A stretch of 64,000 nt of DNA, taken from Amycolatopsis sp. 195334CR (GTDB taxonomy: Bacteria > Actinomycetota > Actinomycetes > Mycobacteriales > Pseudonocardiaceae). The position numbers and the translations under genes were made by a program. Below the pieces are notes generated by a model that saw nothing but the letters and a program-made list of their open reading frames with translations, searched no databases and was not told the DNA's origin. The stretch covers positions 2,294,001 through 2,358,000 of the forward strand of contig NZ_JAFJMJ010000002.1 in assembly GCF_017309385.1 (NCBI RefSeq), given 5' to 3'. Position 1 is the stretch's first letter. Every line of letters starts with the position of its first letter. Shown here in pieces: positions 17,499-24,802 of this stretch.

Positions 17499-18354
17499 GG
17501 GCGCGCAGGAGTTCGGTCAGCGCGGCGATGCTGTGGTCGCGGTGGCCCTGGTCGACGGCCCTGGTGAGCAGGTCGTGCATCGGGGTGAGCCAGGAGAAGT
17601 CGATGCCGGTTTCCTCGGCCAGTTGCCGGTCGTCGGCGATGGCCGCGTGGAACAGGCCGAGTGAGGACGCCGGGTTGGTGTAGTCGCCGGAGTCGATGTG
17701 CTCGGCGAGGCTGGGCAGCACCGAGGCGATCATCTCCAGCCACTTCACCTCGTACGGCACGAGTGAGGCGGCGGGCAGGCCGCGGGCGTTGATCAGCGCG
17801 GCGCCCTGGAAGAAGCCGAGCAGCGCGGGCAGCAGCGTGCCGCCGACCGCGGTTTCGTACAGCGCGGCCAGGTCGACGTCGTCGCCGAGGAACACGGTGT
17901 CGCCGCCGAGTGCGCGGAGCAGGTCGGCGTGCTGGTCGAACACGGTCCGGTCGCCGCTGTAGTAGAGGAGCGTGTCGGGTTTGCCGACCGCTTCGGGCAC
18001 GTTCTTGACCGCGCCGTCGAGGAAGCGGGCGCCCTGGGCGGTGGCCCAGTCCGCCATGGTCCTGGCGTTGGCCGGGGTGCCGGAGTTCAGCGTGATCAGG
18101 GTGCGGCCGGAAAGCGCGCCGGCGGCGGGTTCGAAGGCGGACAGGGTGGCGTCGTAGGTGGTCAGGCAGGCGATGGTGAGCGGGCTGGCGGCCACGGCTC
18201 GTTCGATGTCGGGGACTTCGTGGCGAGCGAGGGTGGGGACGCGGCCGGGGGTGCGGTTCCAGGCGGTGACCGAGTACCCGGCGTCGAGGAGCGCCTGGGC
18301 GAGGGCGGAGCCCATCGCGCCGAGGCCGGCGACGGTGACGTCTGTGCTGTGCAT
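17464..18354 (-). CDS. Imine-reductase-like NAD(P)-dependent oxidoreductase
   Basis: A 296-aa beta-hydroxyacid dehydrogenase/imine reductase type protein. The N-terminal Rossmann motif is VTVAGLGAMGSALAQALL with WNRTPGR after strand 2 (an NADPH-favouring Arg), then LITLNSGTPANARTMADWA, and a helical C-terminal domain (LLPALLGFFQGAALINARG; MHDLLTRAVDQGHRDHSI). Members reduce cyclic imines or hydroxyacids; the substrate is unknown. The ATG at 18354 is chosen over an upstream one at 18381, which lies in the regulator-binding region. It is divergent from an HxlR regulator. Confidence 0.88.
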   Translation of the reverse strand: MHSTDVTVAGLGAMGSALAQALLDAGYSVTAWNRTPGRVPTLARHEVPDIERAVAASPLTIACLTTYDATLSAFEPAAGALSGRTLITLNSGTPANARTMADWATAQGARFLDGAVKNVPEAVGKPDTLLYYSGDRTVFDQHADLLRALGGDTVFLGDDVDLAALYETAVGGTLLPALLGFFQGAALINARGLPAASLVPYEVKWLEMIASVLPSLAEHIDSGDYTNPASSLGLFHAAIADDRQLAEETGIDFSWLTPMHDLLTRAVDQGHRDHSIAALTELLRAPSPLPDGAPSR

Positions 18355-18375
18355 GTGCTGATCTTGACCAGGCAC

Positions 18376-18393
18376 GTACATTTGGGGAAGTAC
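18376..18393. promoter_or_regulatory. Candidate HxlR operator (GTAC half-sites)
   Basis: GTAC at 18376-18379 and 18390-18393 form an imperfect dyad (GTAC-n-T...A-n-GTAC) in the 76-bp gap between the divergent imine-reductase-like and HxlR genes. HxlR-family proteins are known to bind similar short dyads in such gaps. A TTGACC box (18364-18369) lies just to the left. Confidence 0.35.
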
Positions 18394-18430
18394 CTACATT
18401 TTTGTTCGTGCGATTTTCCGGAGGTTGCCG

Positions 18431-18772
18431 GTGAAGCGGCGGCGGTACACGTGCGGGCTGGACGCGGCGATCGACGTGATGGGCGGGAAGTGGAAGGCGC
18501 TGATCCTGTGGGCGCTCTACGACGGCGCGCTGCGCTTCGCCGAGGTGCGGCGGGAGGTGCCGGGGATCAGTGAGCGGATGCTGATCCTTTCGCTGCGGGA
18601 GTTGCAGACGGCGGGGGTGGTGCACCGCGAGGACCACCACGAGGTGCCGCCGAAGGTGGAGTATTCGCTGACCCCGTTCGGGACGTCGTTGCTGGAGGCG
18701 ATGATGCCGCTGGGTGAGTGGGGTGAGAAGAACATGGCCACGATCGAGGCCATCCCCCGCGAGGACGCCTAG
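18431..18772 (+). CDS. HxlR-family winged-helix regulator
   Basis: A 113-aa protein with the complete HxlR pattern: CGLDAAIDVMGGKWKALIL, LRFAEVRREVPGISERMLI, LRELQTAGVVHRE and VEYSLTPFGTSL. The start GTG at 18431 is set by GGAGG at 18420-18424. The conserved N-terminal Cys (YTCGLDAA) is present; in some members such a Cys senses electrophiles or oxidants. The likely target is the divergent oxidoreductase and itself. Confidence 0.92.
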   Translation: MKRRRYTCGLDAAIDVMGGKWKALILWALYDGALRFAEVRREVPGISERMLILSLRELQTAGVVHREDHHEVPPKVEYSLTPFGTSLLEAMMPLGEWGEKNMATIEAIPREDA

Positions 18773-18836
18773 TACTTTCTGCCTATCGAGGTCTCCCCGA
18801 AGCGCTGATGTGCGGCACCGGCTGGTCGGCCACTGT

Positions 18837-18857
18837 GGACTTCGTCGTGGGAAGTCC
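18837..18857 (+). terminator. Hairpin with T-tract after the HxlR gene
   Basis: GGACTTC and GAAGTCC (18837-18843 and 18851-18857) pair perfectly around a 7-nt loop and are followed by TTTT. It could end the HxlR transcript or act in the 5' leader of the following exporter operon; it lies 9 nt before the AAGGAG of the small ORF at 18879. Confidence 0.5.
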
Positions 18858-18878
18858 TTTTGAGGCAAGGAGAAACCG

Positions 18879-18965
18879 GTGCACGCAGTCCACGCGGTCG
18901 CGGCGGGGACCGATGTCGGTGGTTGGCTCGTGGTCGGCCGGGGTGACGATCGGGCGCGCGCGTGA
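18879..18965 (+). CDS. Small 28-aa leader ORF coupled to the ABC exporter
   Basis: A 28-codon frame (MHAVHAVAAG... ending DDRARA) starts at GTG 18879 after a strong AAGGAG with 6-nt spacing. It ends at TGA 18963-18965, overlapping the GTG start of the ABC gene as GTGA. The ABC gene itself has no good ribosome site of its own, so translational coupling from this ORF is the likely way it is started. The peptide has no recognisable domain; its sequence may matter less than its translation. It could alternatively mark an N-terminal extension in a different frame. Confidence 0.45.
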   Translation: MHAVHAVAAGTDVGGWLVVGRGDDRARA

Positions 18966-20533
18966 GCGGCGAGATCCGGGTGAGCGGGCTGACCAAGCGC
19001 TACCGGGACGGGGTGGGCGTGCACGAGCTGAGCTTTGTCGTGCGGCCGGGGGTGGTGACCGGGTTCCTGGGGCCGAACGGGGCCGGGAAGTCGACGACGA
19101 TCCGGTTGATGCTGGGGCTGGCGCACGGCGAGGGCCGGACCACGTTCGGTGGGCGGTCCTACGCGGAGCTGCCGGATCCGGTGCGCACGGTCGGGGTGCT
19201 CGCGGACGCGTTCCACCCGGCGCGCACGGCCGCGGCGCACCTGCGGATGGTGGCCGCCGGTGGTGGTGTTCCGGCGAGGCGGGTGCGTGAGGTGCTGGCC
19301 ACGGTCGGGCTGGAGGCGGTGGGTGGCAAGGCCGTCGGGAAGTTCAGCCTGGGCATGAAGCAGCGGCTGGGGCTGGCGACGGCGTTGCTCGGTGATCCGG
19401 AGTTCCTGCTGCTGGACGAGCCGGCGAACGGTCTCGATCCGGAGGGGGTGCGGTGGATCCGCCGGTTCCTGCGGCGGCTGGCCGATGAGGGGCGGACGGT
19501 GTTCGCTTCTTCGCACCTGCTGGCGGAGATGTCGCAGCTGGCGGACGACCTGATCGTGATCAACGGCGGGCGGTTGCTGTCGGCGGGGCCGCTGGAGGAG
19601 TTCGTCGGCAGGCACGCGCACAGCGAGGTGGTGGTGCGCTCGCCGGACGCGGTCGGGCTGGGCATGGTGCTGACGCGGTCGGGGTTGCGGGTGCGGCGGG
19701 AGCCGGCCGGGGAGCTGGTGGTCGGCACGGGTGACGTGGAGCTGCGTGGCGTCGAGCGGGGTGCCGGTGCGGGAGCTGTTCGTGCGGCGCAGCGGGCTGG
19801 AGGAGGCGTTCATGGCGGCGACGGAGGGGGTTCGATGAGGAACGCGGTGGCGTACGAGTGGTTCCGGGCGCGGTCGTTGCGGTCGACGTGGGTGCTGGTG
19901 CTCGGGGCGGGGGTGCTGCAGTTCGCTTCGGGGTGGTACTGGGGGCTCAAGCGGGATCTGGGTGGTATGGACGCGTTCGGGGCGTCGTTCGGGCTGGTCG
20001 CGCGGCTGGGGGCGATCCTGGTGGCGGCGGTGGGGGTGGGCGCGTTCGGGTTGGACCACCAGCACGGCACGGTGGTGACGACGCGGCTGGTGCTGCGGGC
20101 GCCGTGGCGGATCGTGGTGGCGCGGGCGCTGGTCGGTGGTGGGCTGGCGTTGGCGGGCGGGGTGCTGATGGTGGTGTTGTCCGCGGCGGGGGTGCTGGCG
20201 GGCGGCGGGAGCCTGGGTGGTGCCGGTACCGGCCGGGTGGTGGCCGGGGTGTTGCTGCTGGCTGTTCTTTCCGGGTTGGCGGGGGTGGCGCTGGGCGGGT
20301 TGCTGCGGCACACCGCGCTGGCGATCGGGGTGTTCGCGGTGTGGGCGCTGGTGGTGGAGACGGTGGTCGCGCTGGTGGTGGACGTGTCGCCGGGGGTGTT
20401 GCCGTTCAGCGGTACGGCGATGTGGTCCACGGCGGGGGTGGAGCCGGGCTGGTCGGGGCCGGTGGTGTTCGCCGGGCTGGCGGTGGCCGGGCTGGTGGCG
20501 GTGCGGGTGGTGCTGGCTCGCCGTGACGCCTGA
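18962..20533 (+). CDS. ABC exporter: ATPase frame joined to permease by an apparent one-base shift
   Basis: The open frame encodes 523 aa. Residues 1-~255 are an ABC ATPase with Walker A GPNGAGKSTT, signature FSLGMKQRLG, Walker B EFLLLDEPANGLDPEG and switch His in SSHLLAEM. After about 19745 the frame becomes Gly/Arg-rich and unlike any ATPase. The neighbouring frame instead gives the normal family ending (VASSGVPVRELF, then SGLEEAFMAATEGVR and TGA at 19836-19838), which would overlap the permease ATG as ATGA. One extra base near 19745 therefore seems to have fused two normally separate genes. It may be a sequencing error, a real mutation or a genuine fusion. Confidence 0.8.
   Translation: MSGEIRVSGLTKRYRDGVGVHELSFVVRPGVVTGFLGPNGAGKSTTIRLMLGLAHGEGRTTFGGRSYAELPDPVRTVGVLADAFHPARTAAAHLRMVAAGGGVPARRVREVLATVGLEAVGGKAVGKFSLGMKQRLGLATALLGDPEFLLLDEPANGLDPEGVRWIRRFLRRLADEGRTVFASSHLLAEMSQLADDLIVINGGRLLSAGPLEEFVGRHAHSEVVVRSPDAVGLGMVLTRSGLRVRREPAGELVVGTGDVELRGVERGAGAGAVRAAQRAGGGVHGGDGGGSMRNAVAYEWFRARSLRSTWVLVLGAGVLQFASGWYWGLKRDLGGMDAFGASFGLVARLGAILVAAVGVGAFGLDHQHGTVVTTRLVLRAPWRIVVARALVGGGLALAGGVLMVVLSAAGVLAGGGSLGGAGTGRVVAGVLLLAVLSGLAGVALGGLLRHTALAIGVFAVWALVVETVVALVVDVSPGVLPFSGTAMWSTAGVEPGWSGPVVFAGLAVAGLVAVRVVLARRDA
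19835..20533 (+). CDS. ABC-2 type permease (separate-start reading of the fused ORF)
   Basis: Starting at ATG 19835 (MRNAVAYEWFRARSLRSTW) this gives a 232-aa permease with about six membrane segments (WVLVLGAGVLQFASGWY; FGLVARLGAILVAAVGVGAF; LALAGGVLMVVLSAAGVL; VVAGVLLLAVLSGLAGVAL; ALAIGVFAVWALVVETVVALVV; VVFAGLAVAGLVAVRVVL). It is in the same frame as the apparent fusion but is the natural start if the ATPase ends at 19838. It pairs with the ATPase as an exporter; the cargo is unknown and could be the neighbouring peptide or an antibiotic. Confidence 0.65.
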   Translation: MRNAVAYEWFRARSLRSTWVLVLGAGVLQFASGWYWGLKRDLGGMDAFGASFGLVARLGAILVAAVGVGAFGLDHQHGTVVTTRLVLRAPWRIVVARALVGGGLALAGGVLMVVLSAAGVLAGGGSLGGAGTGRVVAGVLLLAVLSGLAGVALGGLLRHTALAIGVFAVWALVVETVVALVVDVSPGVLPFSGTAMWSTAGVEPGWSGPVVFAGLAVAGLVAVRVVLARRDA

Positions 20534-20570
20534 GGTGCGCACCTCTAGCCTGTGCGCGGTGGAGGAACGG

Positions 20571-21710
20571 GTGAAGCGGTGGCTGGCCTGGTGGGATGGC
20601 CGTCCGGGTCTGCTGCTGCTCGACGTGCTGGTGGCCGCGGGAACGGTTTTTGTGGACCTGTCCGGGGGTGATCCGGCGGATCCGCATCCGGCGTTGTACG
20701 TGCCGGCGGTGTTCGCGGCGGGTCTGGCGTTGGTGTTCCGGCGGCGGTGGCCGTTCGTGGTGTTGCTGGTGGTGGCGGCGTTGTTGCCGGCGGGGACGGC
20801 GTTGATCCCGCTGACGGTGGCGTTGTACTCGGTGGCGGCGCGGCACGGGGTGACCCTGGTGACCGGGGCGGGTGTGGTGGTGTCGCTGGCGGTGCAGGTG
20901 GTGTTGCGCGGTTGGGAGGGGCTGGACGAGGTCCAGTCGGTGGTGCTGATGATGGTGGTGTTCGTCGTCGGCCCGGTGCTGGGCGGGTTCTGGATGCACC
21001 AGCGCGCGGAGTTGCTGGCGGTGTTGCGGGAGCGGGCGGAGGAGGCGGAGCGGACGCGGACGCTGCTGGCGGATCAGGCGGTGTTCGCCGAGCGGCGGCG
21101 GATCGCGCGGGAGATGCACGACGTGGTGGCGCACCGGGTGACGGCGGTGGCGTTGCAGGCGGGGGCGTTGTCGTTGCAGGCGCCGGACGAGCGGACGGGG
21201 CGGACGGCGGAGACGATCCGGTCGGTGAGCGCGGCGGCGCTGGACGAGTTGCGGGGGATCCTGCGGGTGCTGCGGGACGAGGTGCCGCACGACGGGGGCA
21301 CGGCGGCGCCGTCGGACATCGGGGTGCTGGCGTCGGTGGGGGAGCTGGTCGAGGAGGTGGTGGCGACCGGGGCGCGGGTGGAGCTGGAGTTGCCGGATCC
21401 GCTGCCGGTGGTCTCCGGTGAGGTCGGGCGGGCGGTGTACCGGGTGGTGCAGGAGTCGCTGACGAACGCGGGCAAGCACGCGCCGCACGCGGCGGTGGCG
21501 GTCCGGTTGGCCACAGTGGACGGTAAGCTGCGGGTGGCCGTGGTGAACCGGCTCACCCCCCGGTCGGCGGGGGTGCCGGGGTCGGGCTACGGTCTGCTCG
21601 GCATGCGTGAGCGGGTGGAGCTGGCCGGTGGGGTGCTGGAGGCCGGGCCGGATCCGGCGGGCCGGTTCCGGGTGTGCGCGCGGTTCCCGGTGCCGGAGGA
21701 GGCGGGTTGA
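20571..21710 (+). CDS. Two-component sensor histidine kinase (NarL/DesK-type, HisKA_3)
   Basis: A 379-aa kinase. The N-terminus has four to five membrane segments (about residues 15-135), then a coiled linker rich in Glu/Arg, the HisKA_3 box RRRIAREMHDVVAHRVTAV with phospho-acceptor His183, and an HATPase domain (VVQESLTNAGKHA; GSGYGLLGMRERV). The start GTG at 20571 follows GGAGG at 20561-20565; a GTG at 20559 is also possible. With its regulator it probably senses cell-envelope stress or a compound and controls the adjacent ABC exporter, a common arrangement for antibiotic detoxification modules. Confidence 0.92.
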   Translation: MKRWLAWWDGRPGLLLLDVLVAAGTVFVDLSGGDPADPHPALYVPAVFAAGLALVFRRRWPFVVLLVVAALLPAGTALIPLTVALYSVAARHGVTLVTGAGVVVSLAVQVVLRGWEGLDEVQSVVLMMVVFVVGPVLGGFWMHQRAELLAVLRERAEEAERTRTLLADQAVFAERRRIAREMHDVVAHRVTAVALQAGALSLQAPDERTGRTAETIRSVSAAALDELRGILRVLRDEVPHDGGTAAPSDIGVLASVGELVEEVVATGARVELELPDPLPVVSGEVGRAVYRVVQESLTNAGKHAPHAAVAVRLATVDGKLRVAVVNRLTPRSAGVPGSGYGLLGMRERVELAGGVLEAGPDPAGRFRVCARFPVPEEAG

Positions 21711-22354
21711 CGATCAAGGTGCTGCTGCTCGAGGACGAGGAGCTGGTGCGGGGCGGGATCCGGATGATCCTGGAGTCGGACCCGGACATCGAGGTGGTCG
21801 CCGAGGACGGGGACGGGGTGCGGGCGGTGGAGCTGGCCGACCGGTTCCGGCCGGATGTGGTGCTGACCGACGTGCAGATGCCGAAGGTGGACGGGATCGA
21901 GGTGACCCGGTTGCTGGCGGGGCGTCCGTCGCCGCCGGCGGTGGTGATCCTGACGACGTTCGACATCGACGAGTACGTGTACGCGGCGTTGCGGCACGGG
22001 GCGGCGGGGTTCCTGTTGAAGGACACGCCGCCGCGGGAGCTGGTGACCGCGGTGCGGGTGGTGGGCCGGGGTGAGGCGATGTTGTCGCCGAAGATCACCA
22101 AGCGGTTGCTGTCGAGTTTCGCCACCGGTGAGGCGGGGGCGAAGGCGCGGGCGAAGCTGGCCGGGTTGACGCCGCGGGAGCACGAGGTGGCGGTGCGGAT
22201 CGGTGAGGGGCTGAGCAACGGGGAGATCGCCGCGGCGCTGGTGGTCAGCGAGTCGACCGTGAAGGTCCACATCGGACACATCATGGCGAAGCTGGGCACG
22301 GCGAACCGGACGCAGGTGGCGATCCTGGTCCACGACGCGGGTCTGGCGCGCTGA
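21707..22354 (+). CDS. LuxR/NarL-type response regulator
   Basis: A 215-aa regulator starting at TTG 21707, which overlaps the kinase stop (TTGA) and follows GGAGGAGG. The receiver domain has the acidic pair LLEDEE, phospho-acceptor Asp55 (VLTDVQMPKVDGIE), switch Thr (ILTTFD) and Lys (FLLKDTPP). The C-terminal LuxR helix-turn-helix reads LTPREHEVAVRIGEGLSNGE and VSESTVKVHIGHIMAKLG. It partners the kinase and likely activates the ABC operon. Transcription probably ends at the hairpin at 22374-22420. Confidence 0.93.
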   Translation: MTIKVLLLEDEELVRGGIRMILESDPDIEVVAEDGDGVRAVELADRFRPDVVLTDVQMPKVDGIEVTRLLAGRPSPPAVVILTTFDIDEYVYAALRHGAAGFLLKDTPPRELVTAVRVVGRGEAMLSPKITKRLLSSFATGEAGAKARAKLAGLTPREHEVAVRIGEGLSNGEIAAALVVSESTVKVHIGHIMAKLGTANRTQVAILVHDAGLAR

Positions 22355-22373
22355 CGGACGGGGTCCGCGTGCA

Positions 22374-22420
22374 GTGAATGTGGCTTTCACTGCGGATTTG
22401 GCAGTGAAAGCCACATTCAC
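22374..22420. terminator. Bidirectional terminator-like hairpin, perfect 19-bp arms
   Basis: GTGAATGTGGCTTTCACTG (22374-22392) and its exact reverse complement (22402-22420) are separated by 9 nt. It lies between the convergent response-regulator and SGNH hydrolase genes, so it can serve both. There is no long T tract. From memory, similar sequences are dispersed in Amycolatopsis genomes; this has not been checked. Confidence 0.7.
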
Positions 22421-22437
22421 AGCATCGGCGGCGGCCC

Positions 22438-23508
22438 TCAGGGGGACAGGGCGGCGTGGAGGTTGCCGTCGTTGCCCTTGAGGCAGGCGGCCGATGGCGC
22501 GTCGCCTTCGAGGAATTCGCCGAGGCAGCGGGCGAACTGGGCGTGCCCGGCGGCGTTGGGGTGGAAGGACTCCTGGATGGCGTGGTTGGCGCGGTCCACA
22601 GAGGACAGATCGGTCCACTGCACGGTGAGCCTGCTGAACCACTCCTGCCCGGCGTTGGCGCCGCCGCTGCACGCTTCGTGGCCGACTCCGGCGCGTGAGA
22701 GGTCGAGGAAGCGGGCGCCGGTCTGGGTGGCGGCGGTGCGCAGGCCCTCGGTCAGCGCGGTGATGCCGGGTCCGGCGACCCAGTCGAGGTCCTCGGTGCG
22801 GAACGGGCAGCCGTTGAGGTTGCGGAAGGTGTCGGGGATGCCGGGGCCGATGGGGGCGGCGTAGGACTGGAGCACCAGGTCGTAGTCGTCGGGGGTGTAG
22901 CCGCGGTCGGCGAGTGCTTTCCTGACGTCGTTCACGGCGCCGACGACGCGGGGCACCATCGCGTCGATCCGGGGCTGCCACTCGGTTTTGAGCCGTTCGC
23001 TGCACGGGGCGGCGCGGACGTTGAACCAGGACTGGAAGCACTCGGAGATGAGCTGGGAGAAGTGCGGTTCGTCGTTGGCGCCGACGGCGATGACCACGGC
23101 GGCGACGCGGTTGGTCCGGGTGAGTTCGCTGAGCCGCTGGGCCTGGCTGGGTTCGGTCCACTGCTTGGCGTCGCCGAGGCCGACCTGGGCCGAGGGGGCG
23201 CCGGAGCAGGCCAGGTTGACGCGGGTCTCGATGTGGGAGACCTGGGTTTTCTCCACCGTGGCGTTGGCGGAACGGTGGCACCAGTTCCCGTTGAGGCCGT
23301 TGGTTTCCGGGGTGTAGAGGCCGGCGCCTTCGCCGGAGAGCGTGCTGTCGCCGAGGCTGACCAGGGTGAGCGGGCCGATGCCGGGCGGGCCGGGTGGTTC
23401 CAGCGGCCTGCCGGGCTGGGACTCCGGACCGGCGAGGACGAAGATCGCCACCAGGGCCGTCACGAACGCCAGCGCACCCGCGCTCATCCACCACCGATAC
23501 CGTCGCAT
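22438..23508 (-). CDS. Membrane-anchored SGNH/GDSL hydrolase
   Basis: A 356-aa protein with an N-terminal membrane anchor or signal (residues 9-27, LVAIFVLAG) and a Pro-rich linker. The SGNH hydrolase has all blocks: GDSTLSG with nucleophile Ser55, NLACSGAPS, VVIAVGANDEPHF and FHPNAAGHAQF with the catalytic Asp/His region. It probably acts outside the membrane on an ester or acyl group. It follows the MFS exporter by 18 nt on the same strand and may be the last gene of the lipopeptide operon. It could deacylate, hydrolyse or release the product, but it could also be an unrelated lipase. Confidence 0.85.
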   Translation of the reverse strand: MRRYRWWMSAGALAFVTALVAIFVLAGPESQPGRPLEPPGPPGIGPLTLVSLGDSTLSGEGAGLYTPETNGLNGNWCHRSANATVEKTQVSHIETRVNLACSGAPSAQVGLGDAKQWTEPSQAQRLSELTRTNRVAAVVIAVGANDEPHFSQLISECFQSWFNVRAAPCSERLKTEWQPRIDAMVPRVVGAVNDVRKALADRGYTPDDYDLVLQSYAAPIGPGIPDTFRNLNGCPFRTEDLDWVAGPGITALTEGLRTAATQTGARFLDLSRAGVGHEACSGGANAGQEWFSRLTVQWTDLSSVDRANHAIQESFHPNAAGHAQFARCLGEFLEGDAPSAACLKGNDGNLHAALSP

Positions 23509-23526
23509 CGGTGCCCAGTCTACGGA

Positions 23527-24801
23527 TCAGACCTTGAGTGGCGGTGGGGTGACGGCGTCGGGCAGCTCACGTTCGGCGTGCCGGACGCGGGGGCGCAGCC
23601 AGGTCAGCGCGACCACGAGCAGCAGCGCGGGTCCGACCAGCAGGAACACCACGGCGATGCCGCCGCCCTGGCCGAGGTCGAGGCGCTGGGCGAGCGGGGT
23701 GCCGACGAGCTGGGCGACGGGTCCGGCCAGTCCGTAGGCGATGGGTTCGGCGGACCAGGCGACCATGCGGCGGATGGCGAAGACGCGGCCTTGTTTGTCC
23801 TGCGGGGTTTTGAGCTGCCAGAGGGTGGCGGAGGCGGCGTTGGTGACGGCGTAGCCGCCGAGGATGCCGAACATGCCGGCGGCGAGCACCCACACCGACT
23901 GCTCGAGGCCCATGGTGAACACGAGCACGGCGTGGCAGGTGGCGACGGTGAGGATGGCGCGGATGAGGCGGCGGGGGCCGCGGCTCATGCTGATCACCAG
24001 GCTGACCGCGGTCATGCCGGTCCAGCCGATGGCGTTGACCACGCCGAGGTCGCCGGGGGTGTGGGTGCTGAGCACCAGTGGCGGGACGAGCACGATGGCC
24101 ATTTCCATGACCAGGTTGTTGGCGGCGAAGAAGAGCAGGAGGCCGAGCAGGCCGGGGCGTTCGCGGATGAAGCGCCAGCCTTCGAGCAGTTCGTCGCGGT
24201 GTGAGGGGGCTGGGCCGTCGGGGCGTGGGCGGGCGGGTTCGACCGGCAGCCAGCGGAAGGAGTAGAGCAGGGTGCCCAGTGCGGCGGCGAGGGTGAGCAG
24301 GTCGACCACGAGCAGGCCGCGCAGGCCGATCAGGGCGTAGAGGCCGCCGCCGAGCAGGGCGCCGAAGACCTGGCCCGCGGCTTCGATGAGGGAGACGCGG
24401 CCGTTGGCCTTGCCGAGGTCGTCCTTGGTGACCAGTTGCGGGACCAGTGCGGAGAAGGCGGGCCATTGGAAGGCCTTGAACACCGCGCCGATGCCGACGA
24501 GGACGTAGACGTGCCAGAGTTCGAGCGCGCCGGTGGTGTGCAGGAGCACGACCCCGGCGGGGGCGAGTGCGGCGCCGGTGTCGGAGAGCAGCATGACGCG
24601 GCGGCGGTCCCAGCGGTCGACGAGTGCGCCGGCGACGGGGAGGACGAGCAGGGCGGGCAGGGAGGCGGCGAGCACCAGGGTGGCGAAGTAGGTGGGGGAG
24701 CCGGTGTCGAGGAAGACCCAGACGCCGATGCCGAAGGTGGTCATCGCCGAGCCGATCAGGGAGACGCCTTGACCCGCCCAGATCAGGTTGAACACGCGCA
24801 C
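23527..24801 (-). CDS. MFS exporter (MFS_3/enterobactin-exporter-like)
   Basis: A 424-aa transporter with about 12 membrane segments. It begins FNLIWAGQGVSLIGSAMTTFGIGVW, has the MFS loop ALVDRWDRRRVMLLSD and the FKAFQWPAFSALVPQLV region typical of macrolide/enterobactin exporters. The GTG start at 24801 is one base from the end of the large NRPS gene, so they are co-transcribed. This makes it the most likely exporter of the lipopeptide. Confidence 0.9.
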   Translation of the reverse strand: MRVFNLIWAGQGVSLIGSAMTTFGIGVWVFLDTGSPTYFATLVLAASLPALLVLPVAGALVDRWDRRRVMLLSDTGAALAPAGVVLLHTTGALELWHVYVLVGIGAVFKAFQWPAFSALVPQLVTKDDLGKANGRVSLIEAAGQVFGALLGGGLYALIGLRGLLVVDLLTLAAALGTLLYSFRWLPVEPARPRPDGPAPSHRDELLEGWRFIRERPGLLGLLLFFAANNLVMEMAIVLVPPLVLSTHTPGDLGVVNAIGWTGMTAVSLVISMSRGPRRLIRAILTVATCHAVLVFTMGLEQSVWVLAAGMFGILGGYAVTNAASATLWQLKTPQDKQGRVFAIRRMVAWSAEPIAYGLAGPVAQLVGTPLAQRLDLGQGGGIAVVFLLVGPALLLVVALTWLRPRVRHAERELPDAVTPPPLKV

Positions 24802-24802
24802 G

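Noticed and set aside
18808..19290. 160-codon + strand frame overlapping the ABC ATPase start
   Set aside because: The downstream two-thirds overlap the ATPase Walker A region in another frame and are Arg/Gly-rich; the only credible small ORF here is 18879-18965.
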